Notes: generated by a model not told the origin, from the letters alone. DNA of 64,000 bases from Aquabacterium sp. OR-4 (GCF_025290835.2 NZ_JAOCQD020000004.1:372001-436000), one strand, 5' to 3'; numbered from the stretch's first letter, positions 29,301 to 40,254 are shown. Numbers and translations: made by a program.

Positions 29301-30541
29301 TTGTAGACGCGCTTGCGCACGCTCTCCAGGCGCTCGAGCACTTCCTTGCGGCTGTCGGGCTTGACCATGTAGCGCTGGAAGCCCTCCATGCCGGCCTTGG
29401 CCATCTCGGCCGGCGCGTCGCGGTCATAGAACTGGCCCAGGCCCTGGGCGTTGGACAGCAGCGTGAAGCCTTCCTTCAGGTAGGTGTCGGCCGGGCGCGC
29501 GGCCTCGCGGTTGACCGGCAGCTGGCCCAGGATCTCGTTCATCCGGGCCTGCACCTCGGCACGCGCCATCCAGGCCAGAAAGCGTCGCGCATCGGCCTTG
29601 TTGCGCGACTTGCTCGGGATGTGGGCGGTGTCGGTGGGCGCGTCCTCGGCCTGCGGCAGATCGGCGATCTTGGGGAAGGGCATGAAGCCCAGCTGGGCCT
29701 CGCTGAGCCCGCCCTTCTTCATCAGGTCGACCGCGAAGTTGCCCATCAGGTACATCGCCGCCTCGCCCTTGACGAAGGCCGGGATCGCGTCCTGCCAGTC
29801 GATGGCCGCATGGTTGGCCAGAAAGTAGCCCGGGCGCACCAGCTCGTCCCAGCGGTCGAACACGGCCACCACGCGCGCATCGGTGTAGGGCACCTGGCCG
29901 CTGGTGAGCGCCATGTGGAAGGCATGGCCGTTGACCCGCATGTTCAGGTAATCAAACCAGCCGCCGCTGGGCCACAGCGCCTTGGTGCCGATGGCAAACG
30001 GCGTGATGCCGGCGGCCTTGAGCTTGACGCTGACGGCCAGCAGCTCCTTCCAGGTCTTGGGCATGGCCAGGCCGTGCTTGGCGAACAGGTCCTTGCGGTA
30101 GTAGATGCCCCAGGGGTAGTAGGTGTAGGGCACACCCCACTGCTTGCCGTTGAGCGTCATCGACGGCGCGGCCGACTTCAGCTTGTCGTGCAGGCCGTCG
30201 CGCGTCCACAGGTCCGACACGTCCTCGAACAGGCCGGCCTGCACGAAGGGCGCCATGCGGTTGCCGGCATACCAGCTCACCACGTCGGGCGCCTCGGCGG
30301 TGAGGAAGTTGCGCAGCGAGGTCTTGAAGCCTTCATGGTCGAAGGTGTTGATCTTCACGGTCACATCCGGATGGGCCGCCATGAAGCTCTTGGCCAGGTA
30401 CTCCCAGGCGGCCTTGGGCGCGGGGTCGGACGCATCGGTGTTGATCACCAGCGTGCCGGCCTGGACGGTGGCGCCCAGGGCACCGCACAGCGCCAGGCCG
30501 AGCGCCAGGGCGCTGCGGCGCAGCAGGGGGGTGGGGTTCAT
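29297..30541 (-). CDS. ABC transporter sugar-binding protein
   Basis: Periplasmic binding protein of 414 residues, family 1. The signal peptide is residues 1-28 (RRSALALGLALCGALGATVQA, cleavage after VQA). The mature start GTLVINTDAS and FMAAHPDVTVKINTFDHEGF are typical, as are AFVKGEAAMYLMGNF and the hinge-side aromatic run YTYYPWGIYYRKDLF. ATG 30541 has GGAGA 5 bases upstream. It lies directly before the two permease genes and 40 bp after the ATPase stop, so it should define the importer's substrate, inferred to be an RG-I breakdown product. Confidence 0.95.
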   Translation of the reverse strand: MNPTPLLRRSALALGLALCGALGATVQAGTLVINTDASDPAPKAAWEYLAKSFMAAHPDVTVKINTFDHEGFKTSLRNFLTAEAPDVVSWYAGNRMAPFVQAGLFEDVSDLWTRDGLHDKLKSAAPSMTLNGKQWGVPYTYYPWGIYYRKDLFAKHGLAMPKTWKELLAVSVKLKAAGITPFAIGTKALWPSGGWFDYLNMRVNGHAFHMALTSGQVPYTDARVVAVFDRWDELVRPGYFLANHAAIDWQDAIPAFVKGEAAMYLMGNFAVDLMKKGGLSEAQLGFMPFPKIADLPQAEDAPTDTAHIPSKSRNKADARRFLAWMARAEVQARMNEILGQLPVNREAARPADTYLKEGFTLLSNAQGLGQFYDRDAPAEMAKAGMEGFQRYMVKPDSRKEVLERLESVRKRVYK

Positions 30542-30581
30542 GGCGGTCTCCAGTCGGGTGTCTTCTCGTGGGGGGGCGGGG

Positions 30582-31739
<1,158 letters not shown>

Positions 31740-32142
31740 GGGCTGTCGCCCGGACGGTGGGCGCTTCTCTGCTGCTGGGAAGCGGCAGATTTTCCAAGCC
31801 GGCCCGGTGCGGGCTGCCGGTCGGTTTCCCTGCTGGCGGGCGCTGCGGCCGGGCCTGGACGGGCGGGTGGGCACGGCGTGCCGGCTGGGGTTAACCCGCT
31901 GCCGCACCGGGCCCCGGCCGCAGCGGCAGCGCTTGCGGCCGCGCATTCGGCCGGCAAAGCAGGGGTTTGCACCGGTTTGCGTGCCATGCCTGGGCGCAGC
32001 CAAGGCGCACCACGCCATCGCTGCATCGGCGCATTAGCAAATCCGATAGTGCCGGCGCCGGGCGGGCCGGTGCGGCAGCAGCGCGGTGGGCACCACCGGC
32101 CCTGCGCCGGTGAGCCGGTGTGCCGGTGTGCCGGTGCGCCGC
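31740..32142. promoter_or_regulatory. Intergenic region upstream of the ABC importer operon
   Basis: Holds no supported gene. A direct repeat GGTTTGCACC/GGTTTGC lies at 31964-31980. A sequence near 32023-32044 (ATCGGCGCATTAGCAAATCC) resembles the shared ATCAA...GCATGAGC motif found at three other upstream regions. No clear -35/-10 pair was recognised. Confidence 0.45.
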
Positions 32143-33012
32143 TCAGGCGCCCTGCAGCTGCCAGGCCATCCAGCGCGCCGCCAACGCCGGCCATTGGTCG
32201 TGCGTGCCGGCCGTGTGGCGCAGCGCAAAGCCATGGGGCGCCTGGGCGAAGACATGGGCATCCACCGCGCCGCCGCCGGCCCGCAGGGCCTGGATCAGGT
32301 TCAGCGCATGGTCCAGCGGCACCACGGCATCGTGCAGCGCATAGGCCAGAAACACCGGGCAGGGCGGCAGGCCCTGCGGCTCGGCCCGGATGCCGATGGG
32401 CCAGGCGTCGTAGAAGGCCTGCTTCTCGGGCGGCGGGTAGTCGGGCTTGCCGGCCGGGGCCTTGTAGGCGCGGTGGTTGGCATTGATCGGCGCATAGGCG
32501 ATCACCGCGCCCGCCAGGCGCAGCGGCGCCGGGTGCGGCTGGCAGGCCAGCACGCCGGCCAGGTGGCCGCCGCTGCTCAGGCCCAGGTGCAGCAGCGGCA
32601 GCCCGGGCGACACGCGGGCCAGGTGCTGCAGCGCGGCCAGCCCGTCGCGCAGCGCGATGTCGAAGGGCCAGACCTCGCCCGGCCCATTCTCGCCACTTGG
32701 GCTATCTGGGCCCGGGCCCACTGCCTGGCCGGGCAGGCGGTGCACCAGCACATGGGCGTCGAGCCCCAGGCCGTTGAGCCAGTGGGCGATCTCCAGGCCT
32801 TCCTTGTCGATCACCAGCTGCAGGTAGCCGCCGCCGGCCATCACCAGCACCTGGCCGCGCGCCGGCCCGGGGCAGCGAAAGCTCAGCAGCTCGGGCCGCC
32901 GGACCTGCGCGATGCTGCGATCGGGCCAGTGGCCCTGCCAGAGGTTGTCCGCGCCCTCGGCCAGCGGCTGGACCGTGTGCGGCAGGGGTGGCGAGCTCGG
33001 GGTCGGGTGCAT
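32143..33012 (-). CDS. Alpha/beta-hydrolase esterase (carbohydrate esterase-like)
   Basis: Esterase of 289 residues with no evident signal peptide. The triad is visible as LGLSSGGHLAG (Ser), LAYALHDAVVP (Asp) and FAQAPHGFAL (His), with MAGGGYLQL as oxyanion region. The length and the ending MAWQLQGA match small BD-FAE/acetyl-esterase-type enzymes often found with plant-polysaccharide genes. ATG 33012 is chosen; a start at 33054 would add 14 residues. It is the last gene of the long enzyme operon, 52 bp after the S41 peptidase. It probably deacetylates imported oligosaccharides, an inference from context. Confidence 0.82.
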   Translation of the reverse strand: MHPTPSSPPLPHTVQPLAEGADNLWQGHWPDRSIAQVRRPELLSFRCPGPARGQVLVMAGGGYLQLVIDKEGLEIAHWLNGLGLDAHVLVHRLPGQAVGPGPDSPSGENGPGEVWPFDIALRDGLAALQHLARVSPGLPLLHLGLSSGGHLAGVLACQPHPAPLRLAGAVIAYAPINANHRAYKAPAGKPDYPPPEKQAFYDAWPIGIRAEPQGLPPCPVFLAYALHDAVVPLDHALNLIQALRAGGGAVDAHVFAQAPHGFALRHTAGTHDQWPALAARWMAWQLQGA

Positions 33013-33064
33013 GGGTCGGGCCGGGGCCAAGGCAAGGTCAAGGGGCGAGATCAAAGGGCGCGGA

Positions 33065-34525
33065 TCAGGGCGGGGCGGGGGCCGGCAGCACCGTGGCGCG
33101 GCCGGCCGGCTGGGTGGCCAGCCAGGCCCGGGCGGCCGCCAGCGCGGGGTCGTGGCCGTTGCGCTGGGCGGCCGGGTCGGGCCACACGGTCTGGTCGGGC
33201 ACCACGCCCACGGCCTCGACCCGGCGCTGGCCGCCGATCAGCATGTCGACCTCGCTGAGCACCAGCTGGCCGCCACCGGGCAGGGCCTGGCCCTGGCGCA
33301 CGCCCAGCAGGCAGCCGCAGCTGGTGCTGCCAAACACGCGGGCGCGGCCGCGCTGCTGCAGCACCGCGGCCATCAGCTCGGCGCCGCTGGCGCTGGCCTC
33401 GTCCACCAGCACCGCCAGCGGCTGCGCCAGGCGCTGCGGCTGCGGCGGGATGTCGAGGTCGGGCGTCACGTCCATCAGGCCGGCCATCGCGGTGATGCGC
33501 TGGTTGTCGCGGGTGACGATGCGCCCGGCGCTGCCCGGCGGCAGATACCAGCCCAGCAGCGCGTTGGCCAGCTTGAGGGCGCCGCCCGGGTTGCCGCGCA
33601 GGTCGAGCACCAGGCGTTCGCTGGGCGCCAGACGCAGCTGGGCCAGCTGCAGCTCGGTGGCCAGCGCCGGCGCAAAGTTGACGAAGCGCAGGTAGCCCGT
33701 GCCATCGGCCAGGCGGTGGGCGCGCACGCCCGGGTGCTGCAGGGCGTCCTGCTGCAGCGTCAGCTGGAAGGGCCGGCCATCGGCATGGCGGCCGTCGAGC
33801 ACCCGCCGGCTGCCCACCTCGCCGGCATTGAGCGCCTGGTTGATCAGGCCGCGCTGCGAGCGCTCGGTGGAGCTGCCGCGCACCGCCTGCGCCTGGCGGG
33901 CCCACCAGGCGGCCACCGGCTCGCCGTCCACCGCGGTGACCTCGTCACCCGGGCGCAGGCCCAGCAAGGCCGCCTGGCTGTTGCCGGCCACCGCCATCAG
34001 CAGCCAGCGGCCTTCGTGCGGCTGCAGGCGCAGGTCGTGGCTGCCGCGCTGCTCGCGCGTGGCGCGCAGCGCCATCGGCGAGACCACGCGCGAATGGGCA
34101 TCGCGCAGCTCGCCGACCATGCGGTCGAGCTCGTGCCAGAACTGCTCGTCGCTGGCCGCACCGAGCACACGCTCGCGCCAGCGCGGGGTCAGGCCGGCCC
34201 AGTCCACGCCGTTGAACTGCGGGTCGACATACTGGCGCGACACCTGGCGGGCCACGTCGTCAAAGGCCAGGCGGCGCGTCTCGGCCGTGAGCGCCGCCGG
34301 CACAAAGGGCGCGGGCGGCGTGGCGGGCCGGGTGGCGCAGCCGCTCAGCAGGGCCGTCAGGCCAACGGCCAGCAGCAGGCTGACGGGGCGGGTGAGCGGC
34401 CGGGGCAGAGGCCGGTTCAGTGAGCGGATCAGTGGCCGGGTCAGTGGCCGTGTCAGTGGCCGTGTCAGTGGCCGGATCAGCAGCGGGGTGGGCCGCAGGG
34501 CCGCAGGCGGGCAGGGGCTGGGCAT
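33065..34525 (-). CDS. S41-family peptidase (C-terminal processing type), lipoprotein
   Basis: Predicted lipoprotein of 486 residues. The first 47 residues contain repeated RPLTRPLT units coded by a 12-bp repeat. A hydrophobic stretch then ends in the lipobox LLSGC (Cys63). Next come a helical part (EQFWHELDRMVGELRDAHSR), a PDZ-like domain (LGLRPGDEVTAVDGEPVAAW) and the S41 core (ERLVLDLRGNPGG, then VLVDEASASGAELMAAVLQQ with the likely catalytic Ser). ATG 34525 lies 2 bp after the GH35 stop. A peptidase in this operon is unusual; it might process the exported enzymes or plant glycoproteins. Confidence 0.87.
   Translation of the reverse strand: MPSPCPPAALRPTPLLIRPLTRPLTRPLTRPLIRSLNRPLPRPLTRPVSLLLAVGLTALLSGCATRPATPPAPFVPAALTAETRRLAFDDVARQVSRQYVDPQFNGVDWAGLTPRWRERVLGAASDEQFWHELDRMVGELRDAHSRVVSPMALRATREQRGSHDLRLQPHEGRWLLMAVAGNSQAALLGLRPGDEVTAVDGEPVAAWWARQAQAVRGSSTERSQRGLINQALNAGEVGSRRVLDGRHADGRPFQLTLQQDALQHPGVRAHRLADGTGYLRFVNFAPALATELQLAQLRLAPSERLVLDLRGNPGGALKLANALLGWYLPPGSAGRIVTRDNQRITAMAGLMDVTPDLDIPPQPQRLAQPLAVLVDEASASGAELMAAVLQQRGRARVFGSTSCGCLLGVRQGQALPGGGQLVLSEVDMLIGGQRRVEAVGVVPDQTVWPDPAAQRNGHDPALAAARAWLATQPAGRATVLPAPAPP
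34393..34478. repeat. Degenerate 12-bp repeat at the S41 gene start
   Basis: About seven copies of GGCCGTGTCAGT-like units, coding RPLT repeats ahead of the lipoprotein signal. Confidence 0.85.
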
Positions 34526-34527
34526 CG

Positions 34528-37368
34528 TCACGGGGTGTTCGGGTTGAAGTGCAGACGGTACACCGGCCGCAGGCGCAGGCCGTTCAAGCGCGCCAGCTGG
34601 CCGGCCTCGAACGTGGGGCGCACGCGCGGGTCGAAGACGATGCCGCTGTCGTCGCGCAGCGGCATCACGGCCAGGGTGAGCGGCAGCGTCGCGTGGGGCG
34701 GGTGGCTGGCGGCCGCGGTGGCGCCCGAGCCGGCATCGCAGGCCGGGCCGCCGGTGGCGCTGGTGCTGGCGGTGGCGCTGGCCGCATCCAGCCAGCGGCG
34801 CACGCCCAGGCGCCAGGGCCGGCCGATCCAGTAGCTGTCGTCCAGCAGCGCCAGGCCGTGGTACAGGCGCAGCACGTCGCCCTGGGCATCGAGCTCGAGC
34901 TGCCAGTCGGCCAGGCCGGGATGCTCGCTCAGCGCGGCCAGCGCCGCCGGCGGCAGGCTGAACTGCCAGGCCGCGCTGGCCTCGAAGGCCTCGGGCACCG
35001 GCTCGGCCGGTGTCTGGCGCGGGCCGATGCGCCGCGGCGCCGGGGCGCGGCCGGCCGCACGCAGCGGCGTGGCCTCGAGCGCCAGCTCGGCCAGCGGCCG
35101 CGTCTGCAGCCGGTAGGGCGTGAACAGGGCCGGCACGCCGATCGGCCCGGGTGCGGTGGGCCCGGGTGCGGCCGTCGCCGGGCCGGCCGGCGGTGCGGCG
35201 GCCACGCCGCTGCTGGCGGCCAGCGGTGGCCACAGGCCCAGCATGGCCGTGGCCGCGCTGCTGCGCAGCCACAGGCCGCCCGCGCCGTCGCCATACACCG
35301 CCGCCTCGCTCCACACCAGGCGCTGGCGGCCCTGCAGCCAATGCAGACTCAGGCCCTGGGCCCGATCGACCGGCAGCCACACCAGGCGCGCGCGGCGGCC
35401 ATCGGGCCCGGTCAGCACCACGGTCTGGCCGGCCGGCGGGCGCAGCACCAGGTCGCCAGCGCCGTCCACCGCCAGCGCCGCGCCGGCTGCGCCAACTGCG
35501 CCAACTGCACCAACTGCACCAACTGCGCCGGCGGCACCCGCAGCACCTGGCAAGCCACCCACGCCACCCACGCCACCCACGCCGCTCAGCGGGCCGGCCG
35601 GCGCTGGCGCGGCCACCGGCTGCCCGTCCACCGCGACCACGCTGCCGGGCCGGAAGCGAAAGCCCGGCGCCATGCCGCCGGTGGCCATGAACACGTTGAG
35701 ATCGCCGTCGGGCTCGCCCGGCGCCGCGGCCAGGCGTGTGAGCGGCTGCGCGCTGGCCCAGTGCAGGCGCAGGCCGCCCAGATCGAGGTTCACCGGCCAC
35801 AGCAGGTGATCGCCCGGCGCCAGCTGCAGGCCGGGCTCGCCGGGCGGAGGCAGGGTCAGGGTTTCGTCGCGCAGCTGCACGGCCAGGCGCGTGTCGGCAT
35901 GGTGGGGCGTGGCGTGCTGGCGCACATGGTTGTTGATGAACACGAAGCCGCTGCGGCCGTCGCCGCGCCAGGCCCAGCGCAGCGTGGCCAGATCGGTCGC
36001 GCCGCCGCCGCGCTGCGCCGGCGCCGCCACCGCCATGGGCGCCAGGCGCTCGCCAAAGGCCGCCAGAAACAGGTGCAGCGGCCGCAGCGCACGCAGCACC
36101 GCGCGCTCGTCGCCATCGGCCGACAGCGGCGCCTGGAAGTCGTAGTCGACGCGCGGCACGTCGTTGTAGCCGCCACTGGCCAGCTGCTCGGCATGGGTCA
36201 CCGGCGCCACCGGGTTGCGCCCGCCGTGAAACATGTACCAGCCCAACAGGTTGACGCCCGAGCCGATCTTGGTGAGCGCCATGGCGCTCACATCGGCGGG
36301 CTCGATCAGCGGCCGGCGGCGGTACATCTGCGGCACGCCGGCACCGTATTCGGCGCCGAGAAAGGGCGTGATGTCGTTGTCGCGCTCGCCATCGCCGCGC
36401 AACGCGGTGGCGCCCTGCGCACCCAGGCCCTGCTCGTTGCGCAGGCCGAACTGGAACAGGTAGCTGGTCTTGGGCGGCAGCAGGCCGGCGGCGGCCGACC
36501 AGGGCTCGTCGACATAGGAGCCGAACACCGGCAGCACCTCGCCGCGCGGAAACAGCGCATGGTCCCAGCCGGTCACGGTGTAGAGCGGCACATCCAGGCC
36601 ATGGCGCAGCGCCAGGCGCTTGAGCGTGGCGATGTGCTGCGCGCCCTGGCCGGGGCCGGCGCGGTTGTACTCGTTCTCGATCTGCAGCCCGACCACCGGG
36701 CCGCCGTCCTTCCACAGCAGGCCCTGCAGCTGCTGCGCGATGGCGCCGAACCAGCGGTCGACCTCGCGCAGGTAGTCGGCGTCGTCGCGGCGCGTGGGCA
36801 GCGCATCCACCAGCCAGTCGGGCAGGCCGCCGTAGCGCAGCTCGGCATGCACCCAGGGCCCCGGCCGGATGAACACCATCAGGCCCACGCGCTGCGCCAG
36901 CTGCACGAAGCGCCGCAGGTCATTGGCCTGCTGCCAGTCGAGCGCCTGCGGCGTGGCGGCGTGCAGGCGCCAGACGATGTAGCTGGCCACCACGGTGACG
37001 CCGGCCGCCTTCATCTGCTGCAGTGCCTGCTCCCACTGCGCCGGGGGCAGGCGGCTGAAGTGCAGCTCGCCCATCACCGGCAGCAGCGGCCGGCCATCCA
37101 GCGTCAGCGACTGGCTGTTGACCGCCAGCACGCGGCCCGCCGGGTTGCGGCCGGTGCCCATCTGCAGCGCGCCGGCCAGCACGGCCGGCGGTGCGGCGCG
37201 CGCATCCAGCGCATGGGTCTGGGCTGCGGCGCACGGCAGCGGCGCCAGCAGGCCCGCCAACACAGCCACCCGCAGCGCAGCCACCCGCAGTGCAGCCGCC
37301 CGCAGTGCGGCCGGCAGGGCCGGGCCGGCCTGGGCGCGGGGCCGCCGCAGCGCGGGGCGGGCCGTCAT
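34528..37368 (-). CDS. GH35 beta-galactosidase
   Basis: Exported glycosidase of 946 residues releasing galactose from galactan or arabinogalactan side chains. A signal peptide covers about residues 1-49. The GH35 barrel has FSRLPPAQWEQALQQMKAAG, the acid/base Glu233 in GLQIENEYN, and the probable nucleophile Glu340 in FLGAEYGAG. A beta-sandwich C-terminal region carries a Val-Gly-Ala linker coded by 9-bp repeats (35486-35580). The nucleophile context GAEYGAG differs slightly from the common EFWGGW-like form, so the exact specificity is open. ATG 37368 overlaps the stop of the GH2 fusion gene, and the next gene starts 2 bp after its own stop. Confidence 0.9.
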   Translation of the reverse strand: MTARPALRRPRAQAGPALPAALRAAALRVAALRVAVLAGLLAPLPCAAAQTHALDARAAPPAVLAGALQMGTGRNPAGRVLAVNSQSLTLDGRPLLPVMGELHFSRLPPAQWEQALQQMKAAGVTVVASYIVWRLHAATPQALDWQQANDLRRFVQLAQRVGLMVFIRPGPWVHAELRYGGLPDWLVDALPTRRDDADYLREVDRWFGAIAQQLQGLLWKDGGPVVGLQIENEYNRAGPGQGAQHIATLKRLALRHGLDVPLYTVTGWDHALFPRGEVLPVFGSYVDEPWSAAAGLLPPKTSYLFQFGLRNEQGLGAQGATALRGDGERDNDITPFLGAEYGAGVPQMYRRRPLIEPADVSAMALTKIGSGVNLLGWYMFHGGRNPVAPVTHAEQLASGGYNDVPRVDYDFQAPLSADGDERAVLRALRPLHLFLAAFGERLAPMAVAAPAQRGGGATDLATLRWAWRGDGRSGFVFINNHVRQHATPHHADTRLAVQLRDETLTLPPPGEPGLQLAPGDHLLWPVNLDLGGLRLHWASAQPLTRLAAAPGEPDGDLNVFMATGGMAPGFRFRPGSVVAVDGQPVAAPAPAGPLSGVGGVGGVGGLPGAAGAAGAVGAVGAVGAVGAAGAALAVDGAGDLVLRPPAGQTVVLTGPDGRRARLVWLPVDRAQGLSLHWLQGRQRLVWSEAAVYGDGAGGLWLRSSAATAMLGLWPPLAASSGVAAAPPAGPATAAPGPTAPGPIGVPALFTPYRLQTRPLAELALEATPLRAAGRAPAPRRIGPRQTPAEPVPEAFEASAAWQFSLPPAALAALSEHPGLADWQLELDAQGDVLRLYHGLALLDDSYWIGRPWRLGVRRWLDAASATASTSATGGPACDAGSGATAAASHPPHATLPLTLAVMPLRDDSGIVFDPRVRPTFEAGQLARLNGLRLRPVYRLHFNPNTP

Positions 37369-40253
37369 CGGCACAGCTGGTTGAAGGCCAGCGGCGCCGG
37401 CTCGCGCTGGCCGGGCGGGGGCAGGGCCAGGCCGCGCGCACCGGCCATGCGCGGCAGCAGGCTGCCGCCGCCGGCGTCGGCATAGGCGGGGTCGGCCTGG
37501 GCCTGGGCCAGCGGCACGAAACGCGCCCCGGCGGCGCGCAGCCGGGCCAGCAGCTCGGGCAGGGTGGCGGCGCTGAAGGCGCCCAGGTGGGTGACCAGCA
37601 CCTGCGGGATCACGCGGCCGAACACCGCCAGCGAGTCGGCGCGCAGGCGGGCGATGCCGGCATCGACCACCGCCAGGTAATGCGCACGCAGCGCGGCCTG
37701 GCCGGCGGCATCGCCCCGGGCCACGCAGCGCGCCCAGGGGTCGGTGTAGGCCCAGTCGCTGAAGCTCAGGCTGACATCGGCCACGCGGTAGCCGCGCTCG
37801 TGCAGCCAGCGCAGTCCGGCCTCGCGCCGGCCTTCGTCGCCCACCGCCAGGTTGGCATAACGAAACCACTGCCAGTGCGCGCTGCCCATGGCCTGGGCAA
37901 TCGCCGGCTCGCCCTCGGCCACGTCGCGCTGCCAGACCTCGAGCGAGGGCGCGCGGCCCAGGCTCATGTGGCTGTGGCTGTGGTTGCCCAGCGGATGGCC
38001 GGCCTGGCGCCAGGCATCCAGCACGGCCTGGCTGCCCGGCTCCTGCTGCAGGCCCCCGGCGTTGACGAAGCCCCAGGCCTCGGCCACGCCGGCCTCGCGC
38101 AGCGCCGCCAGATGGGCCTGGGTGAGGGCCAGGCGGGTGACGCCCGGCGGCAGCAGGCCGTGCAGCGGCAGGTCGTCGATGGTGAAGGCGAGGTCGAAGC
38201 CGGGCTCGGCCGCCTCGCGCTCACGGGCCTGTGCATCCGCACCCGCCAGGCGGTCACGGTAGTGCGCGGCCAGCACCTCGAAGGCCTGCTTGCGCTGGCC
38301 GGTCTCGCTGATCAGGCCCTTGCGGTTCCAGCCGTTCTGCCACACCGGGTGCTCGCGCCGCGGCGATCGAAAATCCTTCAACACCCAGGGCGACAGGCCG
38401 CGCAGGTTGGGCACGGCCGACAGCATGGCCAGCGTGGCGCGGTAGTAGTCGGCCTGGAAGGCCTCGCTGAACTTGCGCCGGCGCTCGGCGTCCACATGGC
38501 CGGCCAGCGCGTCGGCACCGAACTCGCTGAACACCAGCGGCCGGTTGGTGGGCAGGGCCCAGCGCAGGCGGGGCAGATCGGCCAGCGTGTCGCTGCCGTA
38601 CCAGCCGGCGTAGCTGTTGACGGCCAGGATGTCCAGCCGCTCGGCCAGCGGATCGGCCAGCGTGAGGGTGGGCACGCCGTCCACCTCGCGCCGCTCGAGC
38701 AGCAGCGCGGCGGCCAGCAGGCGGCCGGGGTCGAGCGCGCGCACCGTGTCGGCCAGCGCCGCATGGAAGCGGGTGCGCTCGGGCGACACCGGGGTTTCGT
38801 TGCCCACGCTCCAGATCGCCAGCGCGGCGCGGTTGCGGTCGCGGTACAGGGTCTCGGCCTGCTGACGGCGCGCCTTGTCCAGCACCGCCGGGTTGGCCCA
38901 GTCGACGCTCCAGTACACCGGGATCTCGCTCCACACCAGCAGGCCCAGCTCGTCGGCCAGGCGCAGCATGGTCTCGCTGTGCGGGTAGTGCGACAGGCGC
39001 ACATAGTTGCCGGCCAGGCCCTGCTTGACCTCCAGCAGCAGGCGGCGGGCGGCGGCCTCGTCGATGCGGCGCGCCGGGTTGGCGCCGATCTCCTCCTCGT
39101 GCAGCGACACACCGCGCAGGAACACCGGCGCGCCGTTGAGCAGGATCTCGCTGCCGCGCACGGCCAGGGTGCGAAAGCCGATGCGCTCGGTCAGCGCATC
39201 GCCCTCGGTGGCAAAGCGCACCGCATACAGCTGCGGGCTGTCGGGCGACCAGCGCCGCAGGCCCGGCGGGGCCGGCAGATCAAACCGCGCGCGGCCCGCC
39301 GCATCGCTGCGCGCCTGCACCTGCAGGCCCAGCGCGGCAATCGCCAGGCTCACCGGGCGCTGCGCGGCCTGCGGGCCGTTGAGCTGCAGCTCGCCGCGCA
39401 GGCGCGGGCCGGCGGCGGTGTCCACCAGGGCCAGCGTGGCATCGTCGATGAAGGTGCCGGGCGTGATCACCAGGCGCACCGGGCGGGTGATGCCGCCGTA
39501 GTTGTCCCAGTCGGTGGTCTCGGCCGGAATGGTCTGCGCGTCGTGGCGCGAATCGGCACCCACCACCAGGCGGTTGTCGCCGCTGCGCAGCGCCTGCGTG
39601 ACCTCGAACACGAAGGGCGTGAAGCCGCCCTCGTGGCGGCCCAGTGCCTGGCCGTTGAGCCACACATGGGCACGGTGGTTCACCGCCTCGAAGCGCACAA
39701 AGGCCCGCGCCCCCGGCGGCAGGGCGGGCGGCGTGAAGCGGCGCTGGAACCAGATCAGCCCGTCGTAGTAGCGCAGCTCGGGCACGGCGGCGTTCCAGGC
39801 GCCGGGGATCTGCATCACCGGGCCGCGGTCCATGTCGAACTCGTGGAAGCCGGTGCCGCCGCGCGCCTCCTCGGCGGCCACGTCGACATCGCGGTGGCGC
39901 TGCATGCGCGACTTGGCCACCCAGCCGTTGATGTCGGCCAGGCCGCTGCGGTAGAGGTCTTTCGAGTAGGACCAGGGGCCCGACAGATCGAGGCCCGTGC
40001 GGCCGTGCGCGGCGCTGAGCAGCAGCGGCGGGCGCAGGTCGGCCTCGCGCAGCGGCGCGGCGGTCAGGGCCGGGGCCGCCGCGGGCGGCGCGGGCGGCGC
40101 GGTGGGCGCGGCCGCTGCGGCCAGCACAAGCAGCAGCGCCAGGGCCGCGGCCCCACGCCGCGGCCCCGGGCGGCCCGCCAGCCAGCGCCACAGCGCGCGG
40201 GCGGGCCCCCGGCACGACCAGGGGCACAACAAGGGGGCAGGCGGGCAGTGCAT
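37365..40253 (-). CDS. GH2 glycosidase fused to a NodB-type polysaccharide deacetylase domain
   Basis: Fusion of 962 residues with a membrane or signal segment at about 36-52. The GH2 part (about 85-690) has the sugar-binding jelly roll (YYDGLIWFQRRF), immunoglobulin domain, and a barrel with acid/base Glu486 in WSVGNETP and nucleophile Glu577 in VFSEFGAD. It most resembles beta-glucuronidase/galactosidase-type GH2. From about 686 a second domain carries all main carbohydrate esterase 4-like motifs: FTIDDLP (Asp693, Asp694), NHSHSH (757-762), WFRYANLAVG, and QVLVTHLGAFS. The frame is continuous with no stop or start between the parts. Adjacent genes overlap or nearly touch on both sides. The deacetylase-like part may hydrolyse O-acetyl groups on the same substrate. 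Confidence 0.9.
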   Translation of the reverse strand: MHCPPAPLLCPWSCRGPARALWRWLAGRPGPRRGAAALALLLVLAAAAAPTAPPAPPAAAPALTAAPLREADLRPPLLLSAAHGRTGLDLSGPWSYSKDLYRSGLADINGWVAKSRMQRHRDVDVAAEEARGGTGFHEFDMDRGPVMQIPGAWNAAVPELRYYDGLIWFQRRFTPPALPPGARAFVRFEAVNHRAHVWLNGQALGRHEGGFTPFVFEVTQALRSGDNRLVVGADSRHDAQTIPAETTDWDNYGGITRPVRLVITPGTFIDDATLALVDTAAGPRLRGELQLNGPQAAQRPVSLAIAALGLQVQARSDAAGRARFDLPAPPGLRRWSPDSPQLYAVRFATEGDALTERIGFRTLAVRGSEILLNGAPVFLRGVSLHEEEIGANPARRIDEAAARRLLLEVKQGLAGNYVRLSHYPHSETMLRLADELGLLVWSEIPVYWSVDWANPAVLDKARRQQAETLYRDRNRAALAIWSVGNETPVSPERTRFHAALADTVRALDPGRLLAAALLLERREVDGVPTLTLADPLAERLDILAVNSYAGWYGSDTLADLPRLRWALPTNRPLVFSEFGADALAGHVDAERRRKFSEAFQADYYRATLAMLSAVPNLRGLSPWVLKDFRSPRREHPVWQNGWNRKGLISETGQRKQAFEVLAAHYRDRLAGADAQAREREAAEPGFDLAFTIDDLPLHGLLPPGVTRLALTQAHLAALREAGVAEAWGFVNAGGLQQEPGSQAVLDAWRQAGHPLGNHSHSHMSLGRAPSLEVWQRDVAEGEPAIAQAMGSAHWQWFRYANLAVGDEGRREAGLRWLHERGYRVADVSLSFSDWAYTDPWARCVARGDAAGQAALRAHYLAVVDAGIARLRADSLAVFGRVIPQVLVTHLGAFSAATLPELLARLRAAGARFVPLAQAQADPAYADAGGGSLLPRMAGARGLALPPPGQREPAPLAFNQLCR

Positions 40254-40254
40254 G

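Noticed and set aside
34569..37485. Plus-strand long frame opposite GH35
   Set aside because: Shadow of the GH35 gene caused by GC-rich codon third positions.
37365..40253. Frameshift joining two separate genes as an explanation of the GH2-deacetylase fusion
   Set aside because: The frame is continuous, the linker codes normally, and no start codon with a ribosome site lies between the domains; not fully excluded without reads.
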